Part shown: in pieces, positions 36,061-48,058 of the stretch
Layout of the letters: every line of letters starts with the position of its first letter
How positions within the stretch are numbered: the first letter of the stretch is position 1
NCBI GenBank assembly: GCA_030522415.1
Contig: CM060126.1
Span: 2,252,833-2,316,832, forward strand
From: Channallabes apus
Taxonomy: Eukaryota; Chordata; Actinopteri; Siluriformes; Clariidae
Direction: 5' to 3'
DNA length: 64,000 nt
Notes under the pieces: model-generated
Database searches by the model: none
The model's input: only the letters and a program-made list of their open reading frames with translations
Told to the model about the DNA's origin: nothing
Program-made: the position numbers and the translations under genes

Positions 36061-36213
36061 GTGTGCCCTGCAATGTCCAAGGTGTACCCCGCCTCATGCC
36101 CTACTGTAAGTCTGCTTGGATAGGTTCCCCCTTACAAAACATACTGTAACTGCAGTTTTCAAGTGGTTCCTTGCGACCCTGAATACAGGATAAAGCGGTA
36201 TAGACAATGAGGG
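36061..36213 (+). mobile_element. SINE (Mermaid-like), 3' part
   Basis: Continues the SINE of 33381-33560 from GTGTGCCCTGCAATG through AAGGTGTACCCCGCCTCATG to the tail ACAGGATAAAGCGGTATAGA. A short extra segment (about 36125-36170) interrupts the body. Confidence 0.9.
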
Positions 36214-36224
36214 AGGGAGTGATT

Positions 36225-36490
36225 TACCACAGCAATACCTTTATTTTTTACCTCAGAAATAGTTTAGAATAACCTCAGAATTACTTATTTTACCTCAGTA
36301 ACATAGAATTACCTCAGATTTACTTAATTTACCTCAGAAATACAGGCTTTAACTTCTTTCTAACTGAACTGACTGATTTACATCACAAAGCAATTACTAG
36401 AATTGCTTTATTTACATCAGATTTACAGTAACATGAAACTGCATTGACAGGCTTAACTCAGTAGGTAAGAATGATATGATTTACCTCAAA
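36225..36490. repeat. degenerate ~25-bp minisatellite, right part
   Basis: Units around TTTACCTCAGAAATA and AGAATTACCTCAGATTTACT, the same family as 32925-33350. Confidence 0.75.
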
Positions 36491-36493
36491 ATT

Positions 36494-37284
36494 CCCACTG
36501 CGCAATGTGATGTCGTAGTGACGTCTTTTCCATGTCATTTTGGACATCCAATTTCCGTCCATTGATGGGGTTGTTTTGTAACGCCAGGCGACGTCTTTTT
36601 TCTACGTCTACCGCACGTCTAATGTTGACTCCAGAGAGTCAACGAGCTGCAAGTCGCTTCGCCGGCTGGTGGCGCACGGAGCTGTAGCTTCTTCTGCAGG
36701 TCCTCGATAGTGCGCTCGAACTCGTAATTCTCTATCCCACTTCTGAAACCATTTTTTTTTGTAATACAATAAATATAAAAAAAAATTATAAAAAAAAAAC
36801 AAATAAATAAATATATTTTCTTACATTTTCCTGTTTTCCTTTAACAGTTTTTATTTTATGTAAAGCCTATAGTCAAGTTATTTATTTATTTATTTTATAT
36901 TGTATTACAAAAATATATATATATTGGCATGGGCGGGGCAGCGGCTGACGGCCGTCATGCTTTGCGGCGGGTTGCTGTGTGTTCACTCTGTTGGGTAAAG
37001 GTGTTTAGTCATACAGATAATTAATCTTGTTTGTTTATAAATAATCTGTATTCATATATATAATCATGTTGATAGGCTCTATTTTGTAAAACGCATTTAC
37101 TGCCACTGCCATAGACGTCCAAATGACGTCCAAAAAAATAAACCAGACTAGATCAAATGTTGGACGTCAAAATGGGGACCTAGTTTGGACGTCGAATAGA
37201 TGTCCAGAATTGGTCATGGACCGACGGACATACAGTAATATAGACATGATCTGCACGTCTATCCGACGTCCAATGTTTAGTGGG
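36494..37284. mobile_element. TIR element rich in GACGTC/ACGTCT motifs
   Basis: The left end CCCACTGCGCAATGTGATGT and right end GACGTCCAATGTTTAGTGGG are imperfect inverted repeats. Both subterminal regions are crowded with ACGTC motifs (for example 36531-36537, 36590-36620, 37107-37125, 37160-37200, 37255-37270). The middle is AT-rich (36750-36905). No transposase was seen and the flanking duplication is unclear, so the superfamily is open. Confidence 0.75.
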
Positions 37285-40200
37285 TTGCTTTATTTGCATC
37301 GCCATTATCTAATAATCACCCCAGTGTCTGATATACTTTAGATGTATCTTTGAATTTTCTTGAGATGGATCAGTTAATATTACCAGATATTAGCATGATT
37401 GTTGGTGTGGATAAGTATTTCCAAACAATTTTAAACTACACAGACTAGTGGATAACTTAAAAGCCCTCTCCCAACCTCCTAAAATTGCACAAAAATTGCA
37501 GGCACACACACACACACACACACACTATTGTATTACAAGGATTAATGGGGCAGAAGTAGAGTGCCGTAGCATATCTGTGAGCTCTTTAAAAAGCAGTCGT
37601 TTAATTGTTTCATCTGAATCTAGTTCTTTTATTTGCTGTATATTGCTGCTTAATGCCTTATTTTTTGCTGTGTGGCCAAAAACACAGCTGTTATTGCAGG
37701 ACAATTAATTGTAATCCTGTGTGTGTGTGATGGTAATGTATTTCCATCAAGACACTTTCTTCACAATGACCAGGTTGCCTAAGGGAGATCAGGCTTTTGG
37801 AAAAAAAATGGCCTTCATGATTAAGCATAAAAATGATGAACAGCTCACTAAAAATCTCCACTGAGACATTCAGCAGTTTAGTCCGATTCCTATCAAGGCG
37901 GAGGTCATTCATCTCTTCAGCGTTGGATGAAATTCTCACAACTACTTTTAAGTCCACATGAATTTCATTGCAGTTTGTGTGTATGGAGATGTCAGAAACA
38001 CTTTTTTTATGTATAAAGAATATAACAATAGTCCTTTTCATATAGCGGCTTTACATATGGAAAATCAGTGGTCTAGATCTAGATTCCTAAGGAGCAATAA
38101 CAAAACCTCCTGAGACAGAATAGCAAAGAAACCTTGAGTGGAAACCTTGAGATTCAGAAGGCATCCCACCCTAAGCTGAACAACAACAGATGGAAACTGG
38201 GGGAAAAAAGCATGTGAATATAAAGTTATACAGGGAACAAATATGTGTTGAAGATATGCAAGGCATTGTTAGAGTTTAAAACTATAATTATGTATGGCTG
38301 CAAGGAATGGGCAGGATCATATACTGTATCCATAGGTTTGAGCTAAAACTATTCATAGCAGACAGAAGTGAATAATGAGCATAAACTGACAGCTAAAACA
38401 CTGGGAGAAAAATAGCAAGGAAAGCCCTTGCCAAACGTGTAGGCTCACTGGAAAGAATTTTATAGAAAGGCTCAAGGTCAAGAATCATGACCTTCAATCA
38501 TGCAGTTCAAATCCTCCTATTTGTCTAAAACAAAGTTTGTAACACTCAAACAAATATGGCACTGTGCCACCACAACACTATGAACATTACTTACTGTACT
38601 GTACCACGCTGCTCCACACTGTGGGTGTACAATTACCCACTGTATCATACTGTTCATATACATGAACCATGCTTTCCGAAGAAATGTGGTCAGGAAAAAA
38701 AAAATGATTGGAGATAACTTAAACGCTTGGTAAAGTTGCATCGTAAAAAAATTTAAAAATTAGAGTTATGTTTAAATGTAAGAGTATGATGAATCCAGAT
38801 TGACAGTGGTTCGACACTCCTGAAATGAAAACAAGAACTTGGCCAAATAATAATGCAACTCTTGAGAGCAATAAATGCTGTGATGTTGCATAATGTTGTC
38901 AAAACATGCCACAGGTAATGTGCACCACAGTCATAATTTATCATTTTTCCTTTTTGTTTTACACTCATGGTGGCAGAAGGTCTCTATCCTCAGCAACAGA
39001 TTTCAATTTTGCCTCGGAGATCCCCAGAGGTTCCTAAACTAAATACGATATATAATTTTTCCGGGGGATCCTTGGTTTGCCCCGAGGTCTCCGTCTTAAT
39101 AACTTGTAAGTCCAACTTCAGAGTTATGAACTCAATTGAATTTCGCCTCTGGAAAATGCTCATGCACCTACTTTTATTAGACTAAATCTACAGCATGTTA
39201 TGGACCATAACATAGATGAACATTTATTGCCTTTCCCTTTAAATGAAACTGCACAAGCATTAGCTTGCATTTGTTCCATTTTTAACTGGCAATCAACATT
39301 CCATAAAAAAAACCCTAAACATGGCTTTTTATTAGTAAGCCATTTTCCCCTGGCTATTACATAACAGCCTCTCACACACCTCAGTTCAACTATTTTATTT
39401 CACTTCTCAATGGACTTGTGGATATAGTCAATCTGAGTGGCACAAAGCTGCAGAAGAAGAGGAGCTTGAACTTTTCAGACATTAAAAGCTGTCCGCATAA
39501 GATACCACATGAATGGAAATGCCAGCACTTCAACACTTCAATACAAGGGATTATAGCTTTTTTTTTTCTGTAAAAGGTTCTGGAGGAGTTAAATGAAGAT
39601 ATGCTAAATAATTTTTGTCCCTGCTGATTGTATAATCTTGACTGGTGTTCTTTTGATCGTTGTCGGTTTAAATCTCAGTGCTAGGTCTTTGAGCAATACA
39701 CCTACAGTAACTGCCCAGCTCTGTGCCCAGATAAAATTCAATTCGATGAAAGCTGATGGAAATGCATTACTATTCTCATCTACTTTCGCCAACTAAAAAT
39801 GTGTCTCTTTTTCTATCTATATTTGACTTTGTCTGACTGTCTATCTCTCGTTATCTCTTTCATGTAGTTATTATTATTTGAATTTCACCACTGCTGGGCC
39901 CAGGCCTTGATGAATCCTTTTTAGTCTCATGAAATATACACTTTACACACTCCATAGTCCCCCTCCAGTTGATTTAAACAGCAGGGTATATTCTGGACAG
40001 TGGATGACTATTAAGGCATAAAAAAAGCCATAACTGTGGTAGGTATTGAAATGACCAACAAACCGCCTCCCCTTTCTCACCTCACATTTTCTCTCTATTT
40101 CAGTATTCATCAAGAAACTAGACTTATTTAACATATTTTAGAGAGGTCTAGAATCACATACACTTATGAACCCGCAGCCCTTCAATAGAATGCTGTCACC

Positions 40201-41439
40201 TTCGATCAGGATCAGATGAATCCTTTTCACTTCATTTTTCAGGTAGCTATTTTTTCTTACAGAAAATAATTTTTCCTTTTCTTTCTGCAATGGAGAGAAC
40301 TGGCTGGGCGAGATTCAATATGCACTCAGCTCGGTGTTAGTGGCCTAATTATGATTGAAAATTACTCGTTGGCTTTCATGGAAAGAGACAATACACCAAG
40401 GCTTTGATGCAAAAAACACTTTTGAAGGATGAAAGGAAGAATAAAGGATGAAAATAAAAGAAAGTCTAACCAGAGCCAAAGGCATGGTGCTGGTTCTCTA
40501 TTCAAAGGTTGTTATTACATTTCCCTGTAAGCTGCAGTTTGTTTTCATATTAATGGCAATAAAGCCAAAAAGAAATGGGACGATCGTTGTCCGTTCAATT
40601 GCAGGATATTTTTAAAAAAAAAGGAAAAACTTTAAGACCAGGTTATTAAAAATCCTACAGAATTTCCAGTGGATAGTAAATTTGGTCGAAGATGCTGATC
40701 TCAATCCATATGCCGATTGAAGATGACGGATCTTAATTTCTCTCTTTTGAGGAGTGTTTTTTTTTTTTTTTCATTTTCCTAATAAAGTCTAAAACTTTAT
40801 TACTAAAAATAATTGGCAAAATTTTCGTACTCCTAAGGGATTCAGACTGGCAGTTACAGAATGGTTTACCGAACATTTGGCAGTTTTCAAGACTTTACCA
40901 CCAAGAGATAAACACTGTGATTTAGTCTACTTACAGTATATTAGTAAAATTGAGCCAAATACTACCACATATGAAACTCTATTGATAAACATGTCATTTT
41001 GTCCCAAATAGAACTATCATTTCAGCATCATATGTTATTTTTTTTTTCATCTTTCAGTCAGTAATACACATTTTTTTTGTTTTATACCTTTAAAGAAAAC
41101 AGAATCCACATTGATAAAGTAAAAACAACTTGCCCTTTTGAACCGCACTTTAATTCGATAATGAACCTAGCCAGTCCTCTGTTAGACCTAGAATAAATAA
41201 CTTGAATTTCCTGAACATAAGTGCAACACGATTATCAGATTATCCTTGTGTGCAGTATAATTGGACTTGAGGGGGCCATAATCGAGCACAGGGCCATTTC
41301 AAGGCGTAATTACTCCAGAGACAGATGCAGCGAGATGTTATCGGTTTGTTGGCTGTAAGGTAGGAGCTGTTACTAATGGTCTCCTACACCAGAGCCTCAC
41401 AGAGAGATAGGGATTCAAGTCTCACGGGCATGACTAAAG
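37285..41439. other. mostly unrecognised non-coding stretch
   Basis: Holds a (CA)n run at 37502-37526 and poly-T runs near 40753-40770. The segment 38070-38210 (GAAACCTTGAGTGGAAACCT) resembles a common fish interspersed repeat. The interval 40190-41400 is repeat-poor and contains homeodomain-like ATTA-rich blocks. No host exon was supportable. Confidence 0.45.
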
Positions 41440-42190
41440 TTCATCATTTACTGACCAGCCTCTTGACTCTTCAGAGCAACTTGCAATTTGACTCAAAGTC
41501 CAAAGCTTATGATCCACAACTAATGTCAGACTGACCACTTTGCCCTGTGACATGAACCTGCTTTAAAGCATGTGACTCATACTGTAACTCTCCTTGAACT
41601 TTAAACCTTAGGACTCATCTTGAAGCTTCAGACTTGACTCGAACTTCATTCAAAACACATGATTTACTGTAGAATTTGACTTGAACTTCAAAGGTCCCAA
41701 CTCATCTTGGACTCAATGCATGTGAGACTTGATTCAGACTTTAAAGCTTATACTTCAAAGCATGACTCATAGTATGACTGCAAAGCGTTTGACTCAAAGC
41801 TCAAGTCAAGACATCAAAGCATATGACCTGTACTGTAACTTGAATGAGACTTCAATGCCTTTGATATACAGTTTGACTTGAACATCAAAGCTTATGACTT
41901 ATCAAATGTCTTGGACTTCAAGACATATAATTCAATAACTGTATCAGGCATGTTATACTGCATAAGTCTATGTTTTACAAAGGTTATGACTCTTGAACTT
42001 CAAGGTTTATCCTTTATAACATGAACTATTTCAAAGACTTCACAGCCTATGATTCACAATATGACTTGAACTTTATAGTTTATGATTCACAAATTGTCTA
42101 GGGCATTAAACATTATCGACAGAGTTTAAAGCTTATGATCATGACTCAGCTTCAGTGCATATGAATCATAACTAGGCTAAGGCATTGAAA
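41440..42190. repeat. degenerate ~33-bp minisatellite
   Basis: Diverged units combine TTGAACTTCAAAGC, TATGACTCATA and ACTGT in varying order and spacing, for example at 41681-41697, 41878-41899 and 42061-42090. Period roughly 30-40 bp, very decayed. Confidence 0.7.
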
Positions 42191-42247
42191 CATACTGTAT
42201 GGCGTACAACTACCTTGTGTTCCAATTTTCTTTTGGAATCAATAGAG

Positions 42248-42261
42248 TATCTATCTATCTG

Positions 42262-42335
<74 letters not shown>

Positions 42336-42338
42336 CAT
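42248..42338. repeat. (TCTA)n microsatellite
   Basis: About 22 tetranucleotide units, with one GTCT and a CATC variant at the ends. Confidence 0.97.
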
Positions 42339-43048
42339 CCATCTGATTTGTAATGTGGCTCTTGAATGAACATCAGGTTTATACATACTTCCACATATTT
42401 TACTGACACCTCAACATTCATGCTTAATCCCATCACTGGAAATGAGGAAGTGAAAAAAAAAATATTTGTTCGTTGGGCATTTTGTAATTCCTGGTGTTTC
42501 CAGTTGTGCTTATTACTGCACCATTTTTAAATAGACAGCTCAATTCTGTCTCACTGCACTGCTTTTGGTCTATAAGTGTAAATGAGAAATGTCACATGGA
42601 TTAAAAAAATATCCAAATCATTTATTTTCTGCGTAAAGGAGCTGACAGCTTCATCCTCCTGAGCTTTCTCGCCTAAACAGATTTCTTTATTTTAGATTTC
42701 TGTATGCTGACACAACACGTCACCATACACTCGACCAGGGGTGTGAGTGAGCGTTGCAGGTAATTTGCTACCATGCAAGAGACGGTGTGATTTTGAAAGC
42801 GATAGGAAACCCATTCAGTAAACATGTCTCCTCTGGAGAACTCTGCTTCCATCTCTCTCCAAATCTCCAGGAAGACACAAACTAATCAGGAGATACCAGT
42901 ATGTGTGTGTATGTATCAGTCGATGAGTATCAGTGAGAGGGTTTATTTGCATATTTGTGTATTTTTTTGTCAAATTAATTTGTGTGTGATCGAATGTGTT
43001 TGTGTGGTGAGGAAAAGAGTAAATCTTCGCATTGCTTAAGGAGCTTTA
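42339..43048. other. non-coding stretch, nothing recognised
   Basis: No gene or bounded element seen. Confidence 0.5.
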
Positions 43049-43862
43049 GGCCTTGTTCACACGGGTGTTAAAATCGACCGTTTTTCTGCCGTTCGTAGCG
43101 TCCGGTGAGCGCGGATGAAGCGCAGAGGGTTTTCTACACATAGGAGTCAGTGACGGTGTTCACACGGGCTTTGGTGATGTGCGTTTGTCCGACTGCGCGT
43201 TTATACGGTGTTAAAAAAACGTTGCATGCAGCTTTTTCTTGGCGTTCAAATCCCAACGAACGCAAGGAAACCGTGTCTAGTTCGTTTTCTCCGCGTCCAT
43301 TTTACGCTTCGGAGGACCGGATATATCCCATGATCCTACATGCTATACAGAGGGAAAAGCGGAAAAAGGGCAAAAATAAAATGCTTAAAAAATAAAACTT
43401 GTTTGCGGAAATGTTTGCATTTCTTCATAAACCACAAAAAACTTCCTTTAATCCGACGTTGTGCAGTCGGAGGGTGAACCCAGTAGCGGCAGCGTTTTTT
43501 TTTCCTCTCCCTATGTCGCCGTATTATTTTTAAAAATATTTTTATATATTATTTAAATATAATAATTTAATAAAAAAAAATTTAAACAATAAGATTAATG
43601 TCTAATATAGCAAAATGGTCCATATTAAAAGGAGGCACCTCAAATAAAATGACAAGGGCTTTCATATCCAGTTCCCGACACACTGCCCCCTACAGGTTAA
43701 ACACACAAACTACAATTTGGGCTGCAGGCTGTCGTTAGACAGAGACAAACGAACGCCAGTGTAGAAGTCAATCGAGCGGCACTACAAAACGCAACATAAA
43801 CCTATAGGACGTTCTGAGCTCATTCGTTTATCCAAAAATTTAACGCCCGTGTGAACAAGGCC
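43049..43862. mobile_element. Harbinger-like non-autonomous element
   Basis: The ends GGCCTTGTTCACACGGGTGT and CGCCCGTGTGAACAAGGCC are inverted repeats of more than 20 bp. They are flanked by TTA on both sides (43046-43048 and 43863-43865), the 3-bp target duplication typical of PIF/Harbinger elements. The left arm has GC-rich GCGTTC/GCGTCC motifs and the middle is AT-rich (43525-43600). An 81-codon open frame (43150-43395) shows no transposase motif. Confidence 0.88.
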
Positions 43863-44980
43863 TTAGTGTTGTTGAGTGTATTCCCGATTTCCTAACTGTT
43901 TGAGCAGAGCATGTACAGTACACACGACCTCGCACTAGCATGCAATTACCAAACAACAAAAAAACATCTAACAACAAGACTCTAAACAATCACACATTGA
44001 GTCAATTACGCATAGATCCGCACTCTTTCATTTAGCTCTCTTCATTGATTGGGATGAACTTCATGGGCATTGAAAAAAATTGTAAAAAATAAATAAATAA
44101 AAAAATCCAGATAAAACATGACGTTCTTTGACCAATTTGGCGGTCTCGGCCCCCGAGGCACTGAGCTCCATCTCTGAGTGCAACTTCAAAGACCTCCCGC
44201 TGGAGTACGACACAGAGGAAGAGTTTTGGCAAAAATTGTTAAAAGTTCAAAGGGCCAAAGTGCTTATTTCCTCCACAGAAAACTGCCTCTAAACTCCCGA
44301 TGCCTAATGCTGTTTCTTTTACGGCTATGGGTTCAAGTACAGAATGCAGGAAGAGATCGCATGGAGAATTTTAAGAAACATAAATGATTTTGTAGGATCT
44401 TGTTTAAAGAATGGAGCTGTAAAAAGGTAAAAAATAATAAGAATTGCAATTCTGATAAAGGTAATTCAAATAAAAACTGTCCCTATGAGCTAACCTAAAG
44501 TTGATTACTTTCCAGAGCATGTCGAAAAAGTGGTTGATTTTCCACAATTTACAAATAATTTATGTTATCACTCAATCATTTTACCAGATAAAAGCAAGAC
44601 CAAAGAAATTGATACTATAGATAGAGACAGACAGACAGTCAGTGTTTTAAGGCTCTTCGTGGTCAGCGGTTCAAGTCTGCTACTCATCAGCACTGGTGTG
44701 TAAGGTAAAATATTACATTTATTAAAAAATTGATGAGACCTGATTGATTTAAATGAATTAATTAAATAATTTTTTTTAATTTTACTTATTTTGGCAATTT
44801 TATTATACAATGAATCGCAAGTTTTTTTCGTATTACTTTTACAAGCATTTTGATAATTGCTACAGTATATGCGCTTATTTTATAAGCTTCAAATGCTCTG
44901 TCACATGATCAGATGATTTCTGTCTTCCTGTACTTCCTGAGTGGTTTATCAGTGTTCAAAGGGTTTATGGAAAATGTTGA
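43863..44980. other. non-coding stretch with one weak coding-like patch
   Basis: AT-rich. At 44122-44292 (plus) an open frame without a start reads EEEFWQKLLKVQRAKVLISS near its end and is unlike the surrounding DNA in composition. No family is recognised. Confidence 0.4.
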
Positions 44981-45365
44981 TGTCACGGGTGAACTAACCT
45001 GAAGGACCAGAAGACGTAGCTTTAGCGGTTAGCCCAATGTAGCGTGGATGGTGAATCCAAACGCGGAGAGAAGCGAGTAGGTAGGATATCCCCGCGATTT
45101 AGTATAAGGACTCTCACAAAGGGTGAGCGAGGGAAAAACACAAATTTAACCCGCGTCCTATAAATGCACACACAAATAGCAGAAAGCAATAACCCAAAAG
45201 ACTGGTGAGTACTCACGGTTTGGAAGATCGCAGCACGAACCGACATGGGCCGAACTCAATGACTGAGCGCTCTGCTATGGTTTATTTACTCCTTTTATAC
45301 TTCCTGATTTACGACCGCTCTACTTCCGGGTCCTAGTGCCGGTCGTGGATTGAGTGTGCTTGACA
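44981..45365 (-). repeat. 3' LTR of the chromovirus-type element
   Basis: 385 bp, TGTCAAGC...GGTGACA-type ends on the coding strand (plus strand TGTCACGG...CTTGACA). By eye it differs from the 5' LTR by about nine substitutions and one 15-bp segment (AGAAAGCAATAACCC region, about 45177-45195) absent from the other. It contains TATAAAAGG (45299-45291, minus) and the palindrome GTGAGTACTCAC. Confidence 0.96.
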
Positions 45366-45382
45366 GTACCCCCCTGTCCAGG
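45366..45382 (-). promoter_or_regulatory. polypurine tract
   Basis: On the coding strand, GGACAGGGGGGTAC directly precedes the 3' LTR. This is the usual primer site for plus-strand DNA synthesis in LTR retrotransposons. Confidence 0.8.
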
Positions 45383-45419
45383 ACCGGCTCCAGACGGTCC
45401 TGGGATGGAGGATACCCTG

Positions 45420-45828
45420 TGACTGTAGTCTCGAATTAGCTCTGGATCGAGGATGAAATGTGCAGGAACCCAAGACCGTTCCTCAGGGCCATAGCCCTCC
45501 CTGTCAACCAGGTACTGAGTACCTCTGCCCCGAGGGCGCGAGTCGAGGATCCGCGGCACGGTGTAAGCGGGACCGCCATCAATGATTCGGGGAGGAGGAG
45601 CGGGGGGGTGGGTGGAACCATGGGTGAAGTGATGAAGGGTTTTAGTTGGGATGTGTGGAATACGGGGTGGATTCGGAGCGCCGCAGGCAGCTGGAGCCGG
45701 TAGGTAACAGGGTTGATTTTGAGGTGGATGCGATATGGTCCAATGAATCTGGGTGACAGTTCTTTTGATTTGGTGTGTAGATGGATGTTCTTTGTGGACA
45801 GCCATACCTTGTCACCTACGTTATACAA
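45420..45828 (-). pseudogene. integrase C-terminus and chromodomain, frameshifted
   Basis: The first frame (from 45828) has [20 protein letters not shown] and [20 protein letters not shown], the GPY/F module that ends gypsy integrases. A frameshift near 45600 moves the reading to the frame carrying [20 protein letters not shown] and [20 protein letters not shown] (about 45560-45420). This is a chromodomain with the usual aromatic and acidic positions. Chromodomains in these elements guide integration to marked chromatin. The domain is complete in sequence but out of frame with the integrase. Confidence 0.9.
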
Positions 45829-47855
45829 ACGTAGAACGGACTGAGATTGGTTGCAGACGAGACGTGTAGGTTGTGTGACAACTCAGCCCATAGGATGTAG
45901 CGAGCCCAGGAGCGCTGACGATCCGCCACAAAACACCTTAGATAGCGCTCCAGTTGTTGGTTGGTCCGCTCCGTCTGACCATTGGTCTGGGGATGGTACC
46001 CAGAAGATAGGCTGCAGGTGGAATGGATCAGATGGCAGAAGGCCTTCCAGAACCGGGCAGTGAACTGTGGCCCCCTGTCCGAGACGATGTCTTTGGGGAA
46101 CCCATGCAGGCGGACTACGTGCTCTAATATCAGTTCTGCGGTGTCCTTGGCTGACGGGAGTCCGGTTAAGGCCACCAGGTGCACGGCTTTGGAGAAACGT
46201 TTGGTATTTTTCCCTTCGGATTCCGGCAGGCCCGTGATGAAATCGACGGCAATGTGCGACCAGGGCCGACGGGGAATCGGAAGTGGTTGAAGTTCCCCTG
46301 GTGTCAGCTGGTTGATGTCCTTTGCCCTGGCGCACACTGGGCATGCCTGGACGTATTCTTCGATGTCCCTGGTCATGGAGGGCCACCAGAAGGCGCGCTG
46401 GACGAACTGGATTGTACGCCTGCTACCTGGGTGTCCGGAGAGGAGTGAGGTGTGGCCCCACTGAATGACTTCCTGTCTCATGGGGTGAGGCACGTAGAGA
46501 CATCCAGGCGGCGCACCTGCCGGTTCATTCTCCGTGACCTGTGCCTGGCGGACCCTTGTTTCCAGGTCCCAGTGGAGGGGTGCGATGATTCTGGATGATG
46601 GGAGGACAGGCGCGGGCTCCACCCGGACGACATCCTCTTCATGCTGGCGGGAGAGGGCGTCAGCCTTGGTGTTTTTCGAGCCCAGGCGGTATGACAGATG
46701 GAAATTATAATGTTCAAAAAATAGTGCCCATCGCGCCTGCCTCGGGTTCAGCTGTTTTAAGTTGCGGATCGTGATGAGATTTTGATGATCGGTCCAGACG
46801 ATGAATGGTTCTCTGGTGCCCTGGAGCCAGTGACGCCATTCCTCCAAAGCCCACTTTATGGCCAGCAGCTCGCGGTCCCCTACCCCGTATCGCTGCTGAG
46901 TGGTGTCAAATTTTTTGGAGAAAAAACTACAGGGGTGTAGTTTTTGGTCTGGACCTCGCTGGGAGAGAACAGCCCCAGCGCCCACATCTGAGGCGTCCAC
47001 CTCCACAACGAATGGTTGGCTTGAATCTGGGTGAAGAAGAATCGGTGCGGTGGTGAAAAGTTGACAAAGCCTTTGGAAGGCTGAGATGGCGGCAGAGTCT
47101 AGAGTGAAGGGTGAGGGTGAGGGTCGGGTCAGAGCGGTTAGGGGGGCAGCAACCGTACTGTAGTCCCGGATAAAGCGACGATAGAAGTTCGCAAACCCGA
47201 GAAACCGTTGAAGTTGCTTAAGGGTCTTGGGTAGGGGCCAATGACGCACAACTTCGAGTTTCTGCGGGTCCATGGCCACACCCTGGGGCGAGATGACAAA
47301 ACCCAGGAACGTGGTGGAGCGCTCGTGAAAAGCGCACTTCTCCAACTTACAGTACAGTTGGTGGGCGTGTAATCTCTTTAAAACCGCTCTGACGTGCTGG
47401 GTGTGTTCTTCAGGAGTTCGTGAGTAAATTAAGATATCGTCCAGGTATGCAAATGCCCACCGCCCTAACATGTCCCGGAGAACGTCATTAATGAAATGTT
47501 GGAAAGCGGCGGGGGCGTTGCAAAGGCCAAAGAGTATTACCAGGCTTTCGTAGTGTCCCGTGGGTGTGATGAAGGCCGTCTTCCACTCATCACCCTCTCT
47601 GATGCGCACCAAGTTGTAGGCGCTCCGCAGGTCCAAGTTTGTGAAGATGGTAGCACCAGAGAGGGCGTCCAGGGCAGAGTTGGTAAGAGGCAACGGGTGT
47701 CGGTTCTTTATGGTGATGTTATTTAGCCCCCGATAGTCGACACATGTCCGAAGTTCTCCTCCTTTTTTCTTCACGAAGAAGAACCCCACGGCAGCAGGTG
47801 ATGAGGAGGGCCGGATGGTACCTTGGCGAAGGGCATTTGTCACATAGTCTTCCAT
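45816..47855 (-). pseudogene. pol: reverse transcriptase, RNase H and integrase core
   Basis: A 679-codon open frame. RT occupies about residues 1-185, with RTCVDYRGLN, TNLDLRSAYN and YLDD at 137-140 (AFAYLDDILIYS). RNase H is at about 280-400, with acidic residues in VEVDASDVGAG (287), DRELLAI (329) and VWTDHQNL (356). The integrase zinc finger is H468, H475, C505, C508. The catalytic triad is D538 (HIAVDFITG), D593 (IVSDRGPQFT) and E629 (HPQTNGQTERTN), with 35 residues between the last two. The first RT segment is cut off by a frameshift near 47880. A small in-frame deletion near residue 549 shortens the integrase core. The frame ends abruptly after TNLSPF, where a larger deletion joins it to the C-terminal module. 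Probably not functional as a whole. Confidence 0.95.
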
Positions 47856-48058
47856 CGCCTGCGTCTCGGTGGTCCCGGCTGGAGGTCGATTGCCAGGTCA
47901 TAGGGGCGATGCGGTGGGAGGTGTGTGGCGCGTCTTCTACAGAAGACCTCAGCCAGGTCTCGGTACATAGTGGGGATGGTGTCGACGTCGGGGGCCTCGG
48001 ACTCCCTAGAGCACGACCCAGCCGAAGCCCTCAGGCAAAGTTCGGTACAGGTCGCTCC

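Noticed and set aside
45883..47056. Additional long frames on both strands inside the chromovirus-type element
   Set aside because: They overlap the 679-codon pol frame, are GC-driven shadows and carry no domains.
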